43,641 nucleotides of DNA from Polysphondylium violaceum (lineage: Eukaryota > Evosea > Eumycetozoa > Dictyosteliales > Dictyosteliaceae): positions 1-43,641 of the forward strand of contig AJWJ01000156.1 of NCBI GenBank assembly GCA_000277445.1. Reading direction: 5' to 3'. Numbering within the stretch: position 1 is the stretch's first letter; every line of letters begins with the position of its first letter. Under the pieces are notes generated by a model. It ran no database searches. It saw only the letters and a list, made by a program, of their open reading frames with translations, and was not told the DNA's origin. Below are positions 1 to 9,960 of the stretch, one piece after another. The translations under genes were made by a program, and so were the position numbers.

Positions 1-286
1 TTTTTTCTAATTTTTTTTTTTTTTTTTTTTTTTTTTTTGAAATTTATATAATACTTTTTTTGTTTTTCAATTTTATATATTATTCTATTCATTTACCACA
101 CTTAATTATTTCTTTTGTTTTTATATTACTATCTGTCATATATTTACTCAACTCAGCTATATTGTATATAACAACTTCTTTTTTTATATAGTTACATTTT
201 TTTTTTTTATCTTTTCTTTTTTCAATTTTATATATCCCTTTTTTTTTTCTTTTTAATTTTTAATACAACTGTATATTTCAACAACA
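1..286 (+). promoter_or_regulatory. AT-rich upstream region of atg8
   Basis: This stretch has no gene. It is almost pure A/T with repeated oligo-T tracts up to the atg8 start codon. Such T-tracts are typical of dictyostelid core promoters and 5' leaders. No specific factor site could be picked out. Confidence 0.4.
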
Positions 287-748
287 ATGGTTCAACAATC
301 AACTTTTAAAAACGATCATCCTCTTGGTAAGTGCTCTGTTTACTTTGTCTCTGAGTATACGAGTAGGAGTATAGTCAAATGATCAAAATTATTAACAAAC
401 AATAACAATAATAATATAGAAAAAAGAAGAGAAGTAGCTGAAAGAATTAGAAGTAAATATCAAGATAGAATTCCAGTTATTGTAGAAAAAGCTCCAAGAT
501 CTGATGCACCAGATATTGACAAAAAGAAATATTTAGTACCAGCCGACATTACTGTTGGTAAATTTGTTTATGAAATTAGAAAGCACATGAACAAGGTGAA
601 TGCAGAAAAAGCAATTTATTTATTCGTTAACAATACTATTCCTCCAACAGCTGCCCTTATCTCTCAAATCTATGAACGTTACAAGGATGAAGATGGTTTT
701 TTATATGTAACCTATAATGGTGAAAATACTTTTGGTGAAGAGTTATAA
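287..748 (+). CDS. atg8: Autophagy ubiquitin-like protein Atg8
   Basis: Atg8 is the ubiquitin-like protein that is conjugated to phosphatidylethanolamine on forming autophagosomes and recruits cargo receptors. Two exons, 287-326 and 420-748, are joined across a 93-bp intron (GTAAGT donor, ATATAG acceptor, phase 1) to give 122 residues. The family hallmarks are clear: an N-terminal helix with [14 protein letters not shown], the [15 protein letters not shown] core, an [13 protein letters not shown] segment and the C-terminal GENTFG. Gly119 is the expected Atg4 cleavage and lipidation residue; three residues (EEL) follow it and would be removed. The short first exon of 13 codons is why the 5' end is easily missed. 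Dictyostelids carry more than one Atg8 paralogue, and I cannot say which one this is. The next gene lies about 440 bp away on the opposite strand (tail to tail). Confidence 0.96.
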
Positions 749-1186
749 ACAATTTTAATTAGAAATATAATGTACAAAACAACAAAAAACCAATAGAGAT
801 AAAAACACAAAAAAAAAAAAGAAGAGATTATCATCATCATCGTCGTCATGCTTAGTATATAGCAGTCTCTATTACTTTCTGTTTCAATAGTGGTGCATTA
901 CAAAATGTAAATATCAAATAAACAACAACAACAAAAAAAAAAGTAACACGTACACAACCACCAAAAAAATAAAATAAAAAAAAATTTCTGTGTATCATAA
1001 ACTTGTTTCTTTATTTTAACTACTACTATTACTTTTTGATGAAATGTTGATCTTTTCAATTGATTTATTTGATCTTTTGACAGAAACTGTTCCGTTTTGA
1101 TTTAATGTATGGAGTGTCGATAGCATAGCCAACAAAGTAAGATAAAATAAAAGGACTATCTTTATACATTAATTTGTCTTTAAAGG
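749..1186. other. Intergenic region between convergent genes
   Basis: This is the 3' flank shared by atg8 (plus) and the first ankyrin-like gene (minus). It holds A-runs and a CAT/CGT microsatellite-like stretch near 830-850. No ORF, RNA gene or repeat was recognised. Confidence 0.5.
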
Positions 1187-3194
1187 CTACATTTTGTATA
1201 TTTTCAAACTTGATCCACTTTTTTTTTTCGAGACAAAGCTTTGAAAATCTTTTGATTCGAGATATGGTGTGTTGTTTTTACCCAGTTTGCAAAGGAAATA
1301 TGATAAAATAACAGAACTATCATTACACAATCCTGATAGTAATGATGAAGGAGGACACTCAATTTTTAGTTGGTCCAAGAGATAGTCAAGCATTTCTAGA
1401 TTTTCAAAATCTATTGCCCTCTTTAAGAGATTATTGCTTAAATCTTGATCTGTTAAAAAGTTTTCTCTAAGTAGAGGATAGTCATTGAAAATCATTTGGA
1501 GCACATGTAAATGGTTTCTTGATGCTGCACCCATAATCAATAGTTGGGAATTGTGATGATTGTCCGTTTGGGTTTCTTGTGAGTTAATATCTTTTACAAG
1601 CAATGACGAGTAGAATGTTTCAATTAAATCCTTTATATTTTGCATATTTCCATGTTGACCAATTGATTCGAATCCAACTGTACTGTTTGGAAGAGGTAAG
1701 TTGGTAGAGTCTAAAAGTCTCATATAGTTTGCATTGTAGACAAGATCATAGTGTATTAAATATTCTTTATATTTTTCTGCAACCAATGGGAATTGATCTG
1801 TTAGTTCATCTAGAGATAAATTAAATTGTTGAAATAAAATATGTTGTCTGAGAAATATTTTTGGAGAGGAATATAGGTATCTCAAATCAAGAGAATCATT
1901 CGCTCTCAAAATCATTGGCACACAACAGAGTTGCTCCATAGTACCACTCGAAATAAAACGAAATATTTTCTCATTGCATTGATATCCATTGTTTAGAAAA
2001 TAAATTAGATTCCTTTTGGTCTTAAAAGTATGCATATAATGTGGTAAATAGTGTCTTCTACGTTCACCTTTGCTTATATTACCACTATCTTCCAATAGTT
2101 TCATACATTCTTCAAAATCGTCTCTATGGTAAATATTGTCAAGTCCAAGATTAATTATTCCATACATGTTATCTTTGCTTATATTACAAAAGTATTCTAA
2201 AATCTCTTTGTTGCCAATTAAAATAGGATAATCCAGAAAGTTCCAATCTAGTTTCATTTTTTGATTTACCAACCATTCATCCAAAACATATTTCCCTAAT
2301 TCAAAATGTTTACTTTCTAGTGCCTTTATAAAATTCTCTATTCCTGGTTTTAATCCTTTATAATGTTCTAATAATTGATCTTTACTCATTTCATTTAGAT
2401 CTAGAGAATTATCATCACTCCAAAACCAATTGTATATATTACTAAATATTGATGATGTAATATTATTGTTTGTTTTATGATCTATACTCTTATTATTATT
2501 ATTGTTATTACTATTATTATTATTGTTGTTGTTACTACTACTATTATTATTTAATATCGAATCTAAGAATTGATTGATCAATTCCATTTGTGGGCTTAAT
2601 AAGTATCTTTTATATTTTTGATTAAATATTGAATAAAATTTTAAATCGTTGATTAATTTAAACTGATCCAAATGATTTGAAATGAATAATAAATCAGATA
2701 GATACTCATCCCTCTTAACTTTATCAATCAATAGTTGCATTGATCCATTTCTAAATATCCATTTCATTGAATGAATGTTTTCATATTTTTGAAATGGAAC
2801 AAATTCCCGATGAACATTTTTCCAAATTGATCTCTAAGAAGCCTATTTTCTTAGTATTTACACTATTATAGATACTCTATCTAAATATACATACATTTAA
2901 AAAAGGGTCGTTAAAAACTAACCAAAATGATTTTGGTTCAATCGTGTTTACATTACTATCATTTTTTTTAATCACGGTAAAGTTGTAATCTTCTACATCT
3001 TGGTTTGGTGCAAAAATACCTTTATAGAAATTGTTTCCATAGCACCTATCAACGTAGTTAGCTCTTTCCCGCTTTACTCGTACTGAAAGTTTTTGAATTG
3101 TCATTATGTTACCATTATGCAAGCGAGAAGTAATAATAAATGAGTGAAAACTTTTAAAATGACATTTTTGGCATTTGTTTCTGAAAAAATTCAT
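1187..3194 (-). CDS. Ankyrin-like tandem family protein, copy A
   Basis: Dictyostelid ankyrin-type repeat family protein of unknown function. The main exon is 1187-2833. A 61-bp intron (2834-2894, donor GTATGT, acceptor TTCTTAG, phase 0) joins it to a first exon at 2895-3194. Joining brings the exon 1 end (EPKSFWLVFNDPFLN) directly onto RSIWKNVHRE at the start of exon 2, the conserved head of this family, followed by KWIFRNGSMQLLIDKVKRDEYL. The body has irregular ankyrin-like helical pairs such as NLEMLDYLLDQL and LHVLQMIFNDYP, and an Asn/Ser tract near 2460-2560. The protein is 648 aa from the ATG at 3194. An ATG at 3104 would give a 70-aa first exon, closer to the paralogues (55 and 65 aa), and an oligo-T stretch sits just upstream of 3194, so 3104 may be the real start. 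The closest paralogue is the neighbour at 3492-5323. Confidence 0.8.
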
Positions 3195-3491
3195 AAAAAA
3201 TTTTTAAAAAAAGCAAAGAAAAAGATATAACAAATATCTGATTTTTTTAATGGAACACAAATCCCACTCTCGATTTAATTCTATAGATTATCTAATGAGA
3301 TACGACAATAAAAAAATACCTTTTAGAAAAGGGTATTAGTTAAGAGGATTTTTTTTATAAATAGAAACAAATCATTTTAAAGATAACTCTTTTTATAAAT
3401 GACATGTTAAATAGAGTGAGTCTCTATGGTTTACTTGATAACACATTTGTAAAATATTAGGTGGGCAAGTTTTTCTTTATTTATTTGAAAG

Positions 3492-5323
3492 TTACATTTG
3501 GTATAGTTTGAATTCTACGGAACAATCTTTTGCTCTCGAGTAAAAGTTTTTAAAATCTTCTAATTCAACATAGGGTGTATTGTTTTTACGAGGCTTGGAA
3601 AGGAAATATGATAAAATAATAGAATTATTTTGACATATATTCAGTATTCCTTGTGAGGGAGGACACACGATATTTAGTTGGTCCAAAAGATAATCAAGCA
3701 TTTCGAGATTTTGATGATGTATTGCATGGTGCAAAAGATTGATACATTGTCGATGATTTAATAAAAACTTTTCTCTGATTCTGGGATAGTCATGGAAAAT
3801 CATTTTAATCACGTTTAGATGGTTTCCAGAGGCTGCTCCACTGATCAATGCCCCTATACTAGTAGAGGGTGGGTATGAAGTAATACCGGTGTGACCACTA
3901 TAATCAAAGGGGGTTAATGTATTGCTTGAAATCGCTTCTATACCAAAAGATTCCCATTCGATAAATGATTCGATAATTTGCTTTATAGTTTGAATATTTC
4001 CATGTTTTGCAATTTTACTTAGTTCAACAATGGATGGATAACATGTCGTATCATCTGGTGCAAAATCCTTTATATAGAGGAGGTGGTATTGATTTAAATA
4101 TTCTGTATATTCTTTTGCTACATCTGGAAATTGTTTGGTTAATTCATCCATGGACAAATTAATTTGTTGTACCAAAATATAAAGCCTATTAAATATTTCT
4201 GGTCTGTCCAAAGTATAATGAGCCCCTCTCGGACCACCCGACTCCAAAATCATTGACACACAACAGAGTTGCTCCATAGTTCCTTTAGAAATATAATAAA
4301 ATATATAATTATTGTATTGGTATTCATTGTTTAGAAAATAAATTAAATTTCTCTTGGTTTTGAAACGGTTCATATGAGTAGGGTTGTTTTTATCTATATT
4401 ACCACTATTTTCCAATAGTTTCATACATTCTTCAAAATCATCTCTATGATAAAGATTGGAAACTGATATCGTTAGTTTTTTCTTGTTATCTTTGTTTTTA
4501 ATACAGTAGTACTCTAAAATATCTTTGTTTCCAATACGGATATCTTCTCCAAAAGGTTGGCATGCTTTATATAACCATTCATCCAAGACATATTTACCAA
4601 TTTGAAAATGTTTACTTTCTAGTGCTCTTCTAAAATCTTGAAACAAGTTTAATTCCATTTTCAATTTATAATGTTCTAATAATTCATTTTCACTCATTTC
4701 TTCTGGACCTTTAATATCTTGATTATCATTTTTGGTGTTACTATAAAACCATTTGTTAAATATTGATTTGTTTTGTATATCATCTTCACTACTTTCATTA
4801 CTATTATTATTATTTAATATTGAATCTAAGAATTGATTAACATTCTCCATTTGTGGACTTAATAAGTATCTTTTGTATTTTCGATTAAATATTGAATAGA
4901 ATTCTAAATCATTGATTAATTTAAACTGATCCAATTGATTTGAAACGAATGGTATATCAGATAGATATTCATCCCTCTTAACTTTATCAATCAATAGTTG
5001 CATTGATCCATTTCTAAATATCCATTTCATTGAATGAATGTTTTCATATTTTTGAAATGGGACATATAGTTTACGAACGTTTTTCCAAATTGATCTCTAT
5101 TTTGTTTATTAGTATTACATTCTATAGAGATTTGAAGTTGTGTACTTATTCTTCATACATTTAAAAAAGGGTCGTTAAAAACTAACCAAAATGATTTTGG
5201 TTCGATCAAGTTTACATCTCTCTCTTTTTTTTCCATCAGGATAAAGCTATGATCATCTTTGGATGAGTACCAACCATAAAAGTTTTTGCTCTCAAGGTGC
5301 AAAGGTGAAAGTGTTGAGCTCAT
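3492..5323 (-). CDS. Ankyrin-like tandem family protein, copy B
   Basis: Paralogue of the gene at 1187-3194, same strand. Exon 1 is 5159-5323 (55 codons, ATG at 5323) and exon 2 is 3492-5096; the intron 5097-5158 (62 bp) has donor GTATGA and acceptor AAAATAG, phase 0. The predicted length is 589 aa. The exon 1 end is identical to copy A for FWLVFNDPFLN, and exon 2 starts RSIWKNV as in copy A. Near-identity continues through KWIFRNGSMQLLIDKVKRDE, and the C-terminus again reads MLDYLLDQLNIVCPPS then KNNTPYVELEDF. The Asn tract is much shorter than in copy A, a normal kind of difference between duplicates. No frame break is visible. Function is unknown; family members usually carry degenerate ankyrin repeats after an F-box-like head. 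Confidence 0.8.
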
Positions 5324-5535
5324 GTTTAGTAAGCAATAGTTATTTGAAGTGCATAAATCTTGCTTTGAGTGAGTGTTGAAAAGATAATGACAAAAAAAAA
5401 AAAACAAAATATATTCCACACTTGACAAATTGTAATTTATGAATTGATAAAAATAGAATCGCCCCCTCCAAACACAAATGGGTGTTCAAAATATAGATCT
5501 AGATTTTGCATTTTTTACTTATACAAAGTAAGCCA

Positions 5536-7352
5536 TTAAATATTAATTTGAATGCGGTTTTTCTTTTTCAACTCTTTATAGTAGGAAACTAAAAGGGTGT
5601 CATCTTTGGAAATTGTGTGGGCCAATGAGTGTGGCGATGGGAGTTTAATGAATAGAGGAGTAGTATCTTGATCAGATAGGTATTGGAGACTGAATAGGTA
5701 GTCTAGGATTTCAATGTGTGAAGCGGCGGTGGCTGCTTGAATGAGTGGAAATGATTTTGATGTAAATGTACAATACACACGATGTATCTCTTCAAATTCT
5801 GTGAATAGCATTTTGAGTATCTGTAAATGGCCACACTTGGTGGCGGATTGCAGGATTGTGTCAATAGGTGACTCTTCTTCGTCACTTTCTGACAAATAGG
5901 CATCGTTGTCTCCATAGTTTGGGTTTAATTGAATGGCATTCTTTGACACGCCCATCTCGTTGTAAAAGGTGTTTACCAGTGATCTGATGTTTTGTGTATT
6001 GCCATTCTTAGATAGAGATTCTAGACTGATTGGTATGTCCCAGACACTTGGATATTGGCTATAGTCCCCAGTTGTGTAGATAGCCTTGTATTGGTCAACA
6101 AAGAAAGAAAGTGAACTGGCTATATATTTGGGATACAGTTTTCCAAACTCCTCTACAGTGAACCTATTCAACACGTAGTAAATGATCTCTGCCCTCTTTG
6201 GATGAGCGTAGGGCAAGGAAAATAAAAAGACAAATTCATCGTTTGTGAGTTGAAGTCGTTTCAACAAAATTGGTAACGCTGAAAGCTGTTGTCTATTTCC
6301 CTCGACGATTGTGTTAAAGAGGTGAATACTATACAAATAATCGTGTTTCAAGAACCATAATATATTTTCCTTGGTTTTAAAATGATCCATGTGTATACTG
6401 TCTTTGAAATCTATGTTGCCAGTCTCTTGTATTAAATTCATACATTCTTGGAAATCATCTCTGTTGTAGAGATTGTTTAATCGTAATTTTAAGCCATACT
6501 TGTTTTCTACATTTATCTCGCAATAGTGTTGGAGTATTTCTCTATTACCAATATAGATTTCCATTGAATTCCAAGAAGTGTGACTTGTCAATTTTTGATT
6601 ATTGCTAACCAACCATTCATCCAATACAAACTTCCCCAATTCAAATCTTTTACTTTCCAACGCTCTTTTAAAATTTGAAAAATGTAGTACATTAAATGCT
6701 TTATATCCTTTTAAAACCTGATCAAAGCTTTTACTCTGTTGATTATTGTCATTATTATTTGTTTTTTTAACGAAACTAAATCTATTTAATATTGAATTAT
6801 TACTATTATTTAATACTGAATCTAAAAACTCTTTTACTTTAACCATTTGATTTGTTTCCAAATATCTTTTATATTTTTGATTAAATAGAGAGTAAAATTC
6901 AAAGTCATTGATTAATTTAAACTGATCCAATTGCTTAGAAATGAATAGTATATCACATAGATATTCATCTCTTTTCACTTTATCAATCAATAATTGCATT
7001 GATCCGTATCTAAATATCCATTTAATTGAGTTTATATCACTATATTTATGAAATGGTAATAGTGGTCTATGAATAAAACTAAATATTGTAATCTATTATT
7101 CATATTAGTGGATATAGTCTTAAACACTTTTTACTATAGATATTAAGGAATACATACTCTAACATGAAGATTTCTATAAACAGACCAAAATGAAGGCGCT
7201 GTTATTGATATTTTCTCTCGAGTATAATGATCAAACGCTATAAAGTTATCACTTGGAAGTTCAAAAACATATTTTTTAATCTGTTTTTGTGCGAATAATC
7301 CTTGATAAAAGTATTCATTTTCAGTGAAATCTATAAGTTTTACTTTCCCCAT
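5536..7352 (-). CDS. Ankyrin-like tandem family protein, copy C
   Basis: Third tandem member, more diverged than copies A and B. Exon 1 is 7158-7352 (65 codons, ATG at 7352) and exon 2 is 5536-7092. The intron 7093-7157 (65 bp) has donor GTATGT and acceptor AATAATAG at phase 0, exactly where A and B have theirs. Exon 1 ends APSFWSVYRNLHVR and exon 2 starts ITIFSFIHRPLLPFHKY before KWIFRYGSMQLLIDKVKRDE, so the head module is complete only after splicing. The predicted length is 583 aa. The body has family repeats (FELGKFVLDEWL, HLQILKMLFTEF, HIEILDYLFSLQ) and an acidic SESDEEES stretch. The stop follows KKKNRIQINI. Its promoter region is shared with the divergent gene at 7524. Confidence 0.8.
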
Positions 7353-7523
7353 TGATTATTATATTACAAGTTGAAGCTAAAATAGATAAACATTTTAATA
7401 ATTTTGTGGTGTGTGAGATCAAAATAAATATCACAATCAAATAAAATATTTTATTTTTAGAAAAAAAAAAGAAAAGATTTGGGGAAAAAAAAAATAAAAA
7501 AAAGATCTTTTATTTAGTTTTCT
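7353..7523. promoter_or_regulatory. Divergent promoter between two ankyrin-like genes
   Basis: These 171 bp separate the start codons of copy C (minus) and the 7524 gene (plus). The sequence is A/T-rich with long A-runs near 7458-7503. Both genes must draw their core promoters from here; no specific motif was identified. Confidence 0.45.
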
Positions 7524-9512
7524 ATGCAAACAATTACTCCAAGCACACATTGTAATAATAACAATAATCATAATAATGGAACAAATGCTTTCTTTTCCAT
7601 TTTAAGAAATAAATATATCAATAGGATTATTGTAGGTCATGTACTTTATCGTGATCCATTTCTTTCATTAGACTATTTGTTTAAAGCAGGAAGATTTGAT
7701 ATATTTGATTTAAAATGGCAAGAGTACACTAGCAATGGATTTTGTACAATGGATTTCAGCGATCACGATTTGCAAAGTTTTTTTCAACACAATACCTCGT
7801 ACGAGAGATTTTTAAAGGTGTGGCCAGTCATTGAACCATTTTGCAAGCCCAAGAATTGGATTCAGGCCTGCAGTAGGTGTACAATATCTTTTGACAAGGC
7901 AATTATTACCACACTCATTGATGTATTGTTTCGTGTCAATCATCTCAGCAAATCAACATTTTTATCATATGACATCTTCAAAGAATTGAATCATGCCGAG
8001 AGTCTAGATATTGTCAAATACTTTTTAGGAAAAAAGTATCCGCTCCCTCTATCCACAACACCCGTAACACACTTAAATTTCGAGTATTGGGATGAATTGT
8101 CAAATATCACTGCTCACAAGAATTTAGAGATTGCCAAATATGCATTAAAAGAGCTGGAGAATTCACCAGTCAAATTTTTTCTTGATTCTCTTAGTGTAGA
8201 GCTCATTCAATATATTTTGGACAACTATGTGAACCAAGAGTCCAACAGAGTGAGAAAACTGACATTTCATACCTTTCCTCCAAAGCAGATAGAAAAAGCC
8301 CTCATGGTGATAAATCACTCACCTCGAGTTGAATTTATGGTTCTCAACTTTAACTTTGAAAAAGCTGCCAAAAAAGGTGACCTGCAGTTCCTCCAATACA
8401 TGTACACACAAGTGAAAAAAATGGAAGCGTCAGCTCCCTCATCTCCTTTTGACTGGATTGATCCAAATAATCACCAATCAATACAATTCTTTTCCACTCA
8501 GTTCCCCAAAATAGAGATTGATTTCAAAGCCATAGAAAAAAGACAGAGTCTCAAGATCAACAAAAAAAGTGGAAAAGATATAAACGTCCTAAAAAACTAT
8601 ATCGAAAAGAACGGTGTAGATAAATTGGATTTATTGCAAGTGATGAAACATGCCATTGAAAAGAGAAATACTCAAGTAATCAACTATCTTTTGAAAGAGT
8701 ATGGCGGCTATATGTTAGTCAATGAATCTATTTTTTTGGAGGCAGTTCAAGATTTCGAGGTACTTAAGCTTATTTTACCCTTTGTAGCCTTACAACCTTG
8801 GTACGACAAACTCTTTATTCAATGGGACCATATTATTCCATCCAATAATATCGACATTATCAAACTTGTTTCAAAGGGCACCAACTTAATCACCAAATTG
8901 GTAGATTCAGAGCAATCAAGTCTGTTTTTTGATTCATTAACCCTATTTGTCCCTGTATCTGTTTTCAAGGCGATATTTGAATCGGCAGTGACTCCCCAAT
9001 TCAATATACTCGAGCGTATTCTAAAGTATGCTGTGAGACTAGGCAATATTAAATTGGTTTACTACATCAAAGGTCTCATTGCCAAAGTGGTGCCCTTGCA
9101 AACAGAGTTTAGTACACCCGATAACCAATACCTGAACAATCTATGTCACCGCTCCATTCTCGCCGTCATTGAATTTATCCATCTCACACAAAAAGGATAC
9201 ATCCATATCCCTATTCTCTGTCCACAGATTTTCAACACCCTCTTTGACAAAATGCTCACGCACATATCTCGTACGAAAAAATACTATCAGCCTCTGTATC
9301 TCGCTCTCCTCGACTGGGCCGTCATCAGACAAGACCACACAGAAATCAATCGTCTCACCCAGACTGGGATTCCTGTCGACTTTGATGACTTTACCACCTT
9401 TTACCAACAAAAGGGTGCCGCCCAATACCTCACCCTTGATAAAAGCCTCCTGACGCCTCTCTCCATCTCTATTCTCGACGATACATACGATCCAAAGACC
9501 TATTTCTTTTAG
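7524..9512 (+). CDS. Ankyrin-like family protein, divergent member
   Basis: Single-exon 662-aa protein with the same general plan as its minus-strand neighbours. A short Asn/His-rich leader is followed by a head motif, FFSILRNKYINRIIVGHVLYRD, comparable to the spliced FWLVFND-RSIWKNVHRE of copies A and B, and then irregular ankyrin-like helical pairs. Examples are NLEIAKYALKELE, DLQFLQYMYTQVKK, NTQVINYLLKEYG and NIKLVYYIKGLI. The head here is not interrupted by an intron, unlike the three minus genes. Sequence similarity to A-C is weak outside these motifs, so it is a distant relative rather than a recent copy. No enzymatic motif is seen. Codon use shifts to more C-rich wobble positions towards the 3' end (about 9080-9500). 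Function is unknown. Confidence 0.85.
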   Translation: MQTITPSTHCNNNNNHNNGTNAFFSILRNKYINRIIVGHVLYRDPFLSLDYLFKAGRFDIFDLKWQEYTSNGFCTMDFSDHDLQSFFQHNTSYERFLKVWPVIEPFCKPKNWIQACSRCTISFDKAIITTLIDVLFRVNHLSKSTFLSYDIFKELNHAESLDIVKYFLGKKYPLPLSTTPVTHLNFEYWDELSNITAHKNLEIAKYALKELENSPVKFFLDSLSVELIQYILDNYVNQESNRVRKLTFHTFPPKQIEKALMVINHSPRVEFMVLNFNFEKAAKKGDLQFLQYMYTQVKKMEASAPSSPFDWIDPNNHQSIQFFSTQFPKIEIDFKAIEKRQSLKINKKSGKDINVLKNYIEKNGVDKLDLLQVMKHAIEKRNTQVINYLLKEYGGYMLVNESIFLEAVQDFEVLKLILPFVALQPWYDKLFIQWDHIIPSNNIDIIKLVSKGTNLITKLVDSEQSSLFFDSLTLFVPVSVFKAIFESAVTPQFNILERILKYAVRLGNIKLVYYIKGLIAKVVPLQTEFSTPDNQYLNNLCHRSILAVIEFIHLTQKGYIHIPILCPQIFNTLFDKMLTHISRTKKYYQPLYLALLDWAVIRQDHTEINRLTQTGIPVDFDDFTTFYQQKGAAQYLTLDKSLLTPLSISILDDTYDPKTYFF

Positions 9513-9960
9513 TATAACTACCTCACACCCTATCGCAGACATGCAAAAATAGGCTCTATTTAAAAATATCTGGATGTTCATCGCAGTAAAAAATGATGAT
9601 GATGTTGGTATGATGGTGCGTATTTGGGAGCATCATATGATGACATAACGGCGAATTTTTATTTGAAAATTGAAAAAATTAAAAAAAATGTTTTTTTTCA
9701 AAAAAAAAAGAATTTGTCCACCTTTGGACGCAGAAATCTTATAATTCGATTTGTTTATTTTAGTATTTATATTTGTGTATTAATAGTATTGATAAATATA
9801 TAAATATCAGTATTGTATTGTTATTTATGCTATTTGTGTTTGTAATAATTGTTGTGTGTAATAATACAGGACAATACAATACAATATAATTATATATCTA
9901 TTACCACCCTTTTTTTATATCTGGATTTATATCTATATAGATCTAGATTTATAAATTAAA
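9513..9960 (+). promoter_or_regulatory. Upstream region of VPS13
   Basis: The 448 bp between the ankyrin-like gene and the VPS13 start contain a short GAT repeat at about 9594-9605, A- and T-runs near 9660-9710 and a TATAT-rich zone just before the ATG. No ORF or RNA gene was found. It presumably holds the VPS13 promoter. Confidence 0.4.

Noticed and set aside
5324-5428. N-terminal extension of ankyrin-like copy B up to 5428
   Set aside because: The extension would begin at TTG, reads a poly-Phe low-complexity stretch, and the first ATG in frame is at 5323.
9141-9581. 146-codon minus-strand open frame at the end of the ankyrin-like gene
   Set aside because: It is antisense to a coding exon with good family motifs; no recognisable domain and no promoter context.
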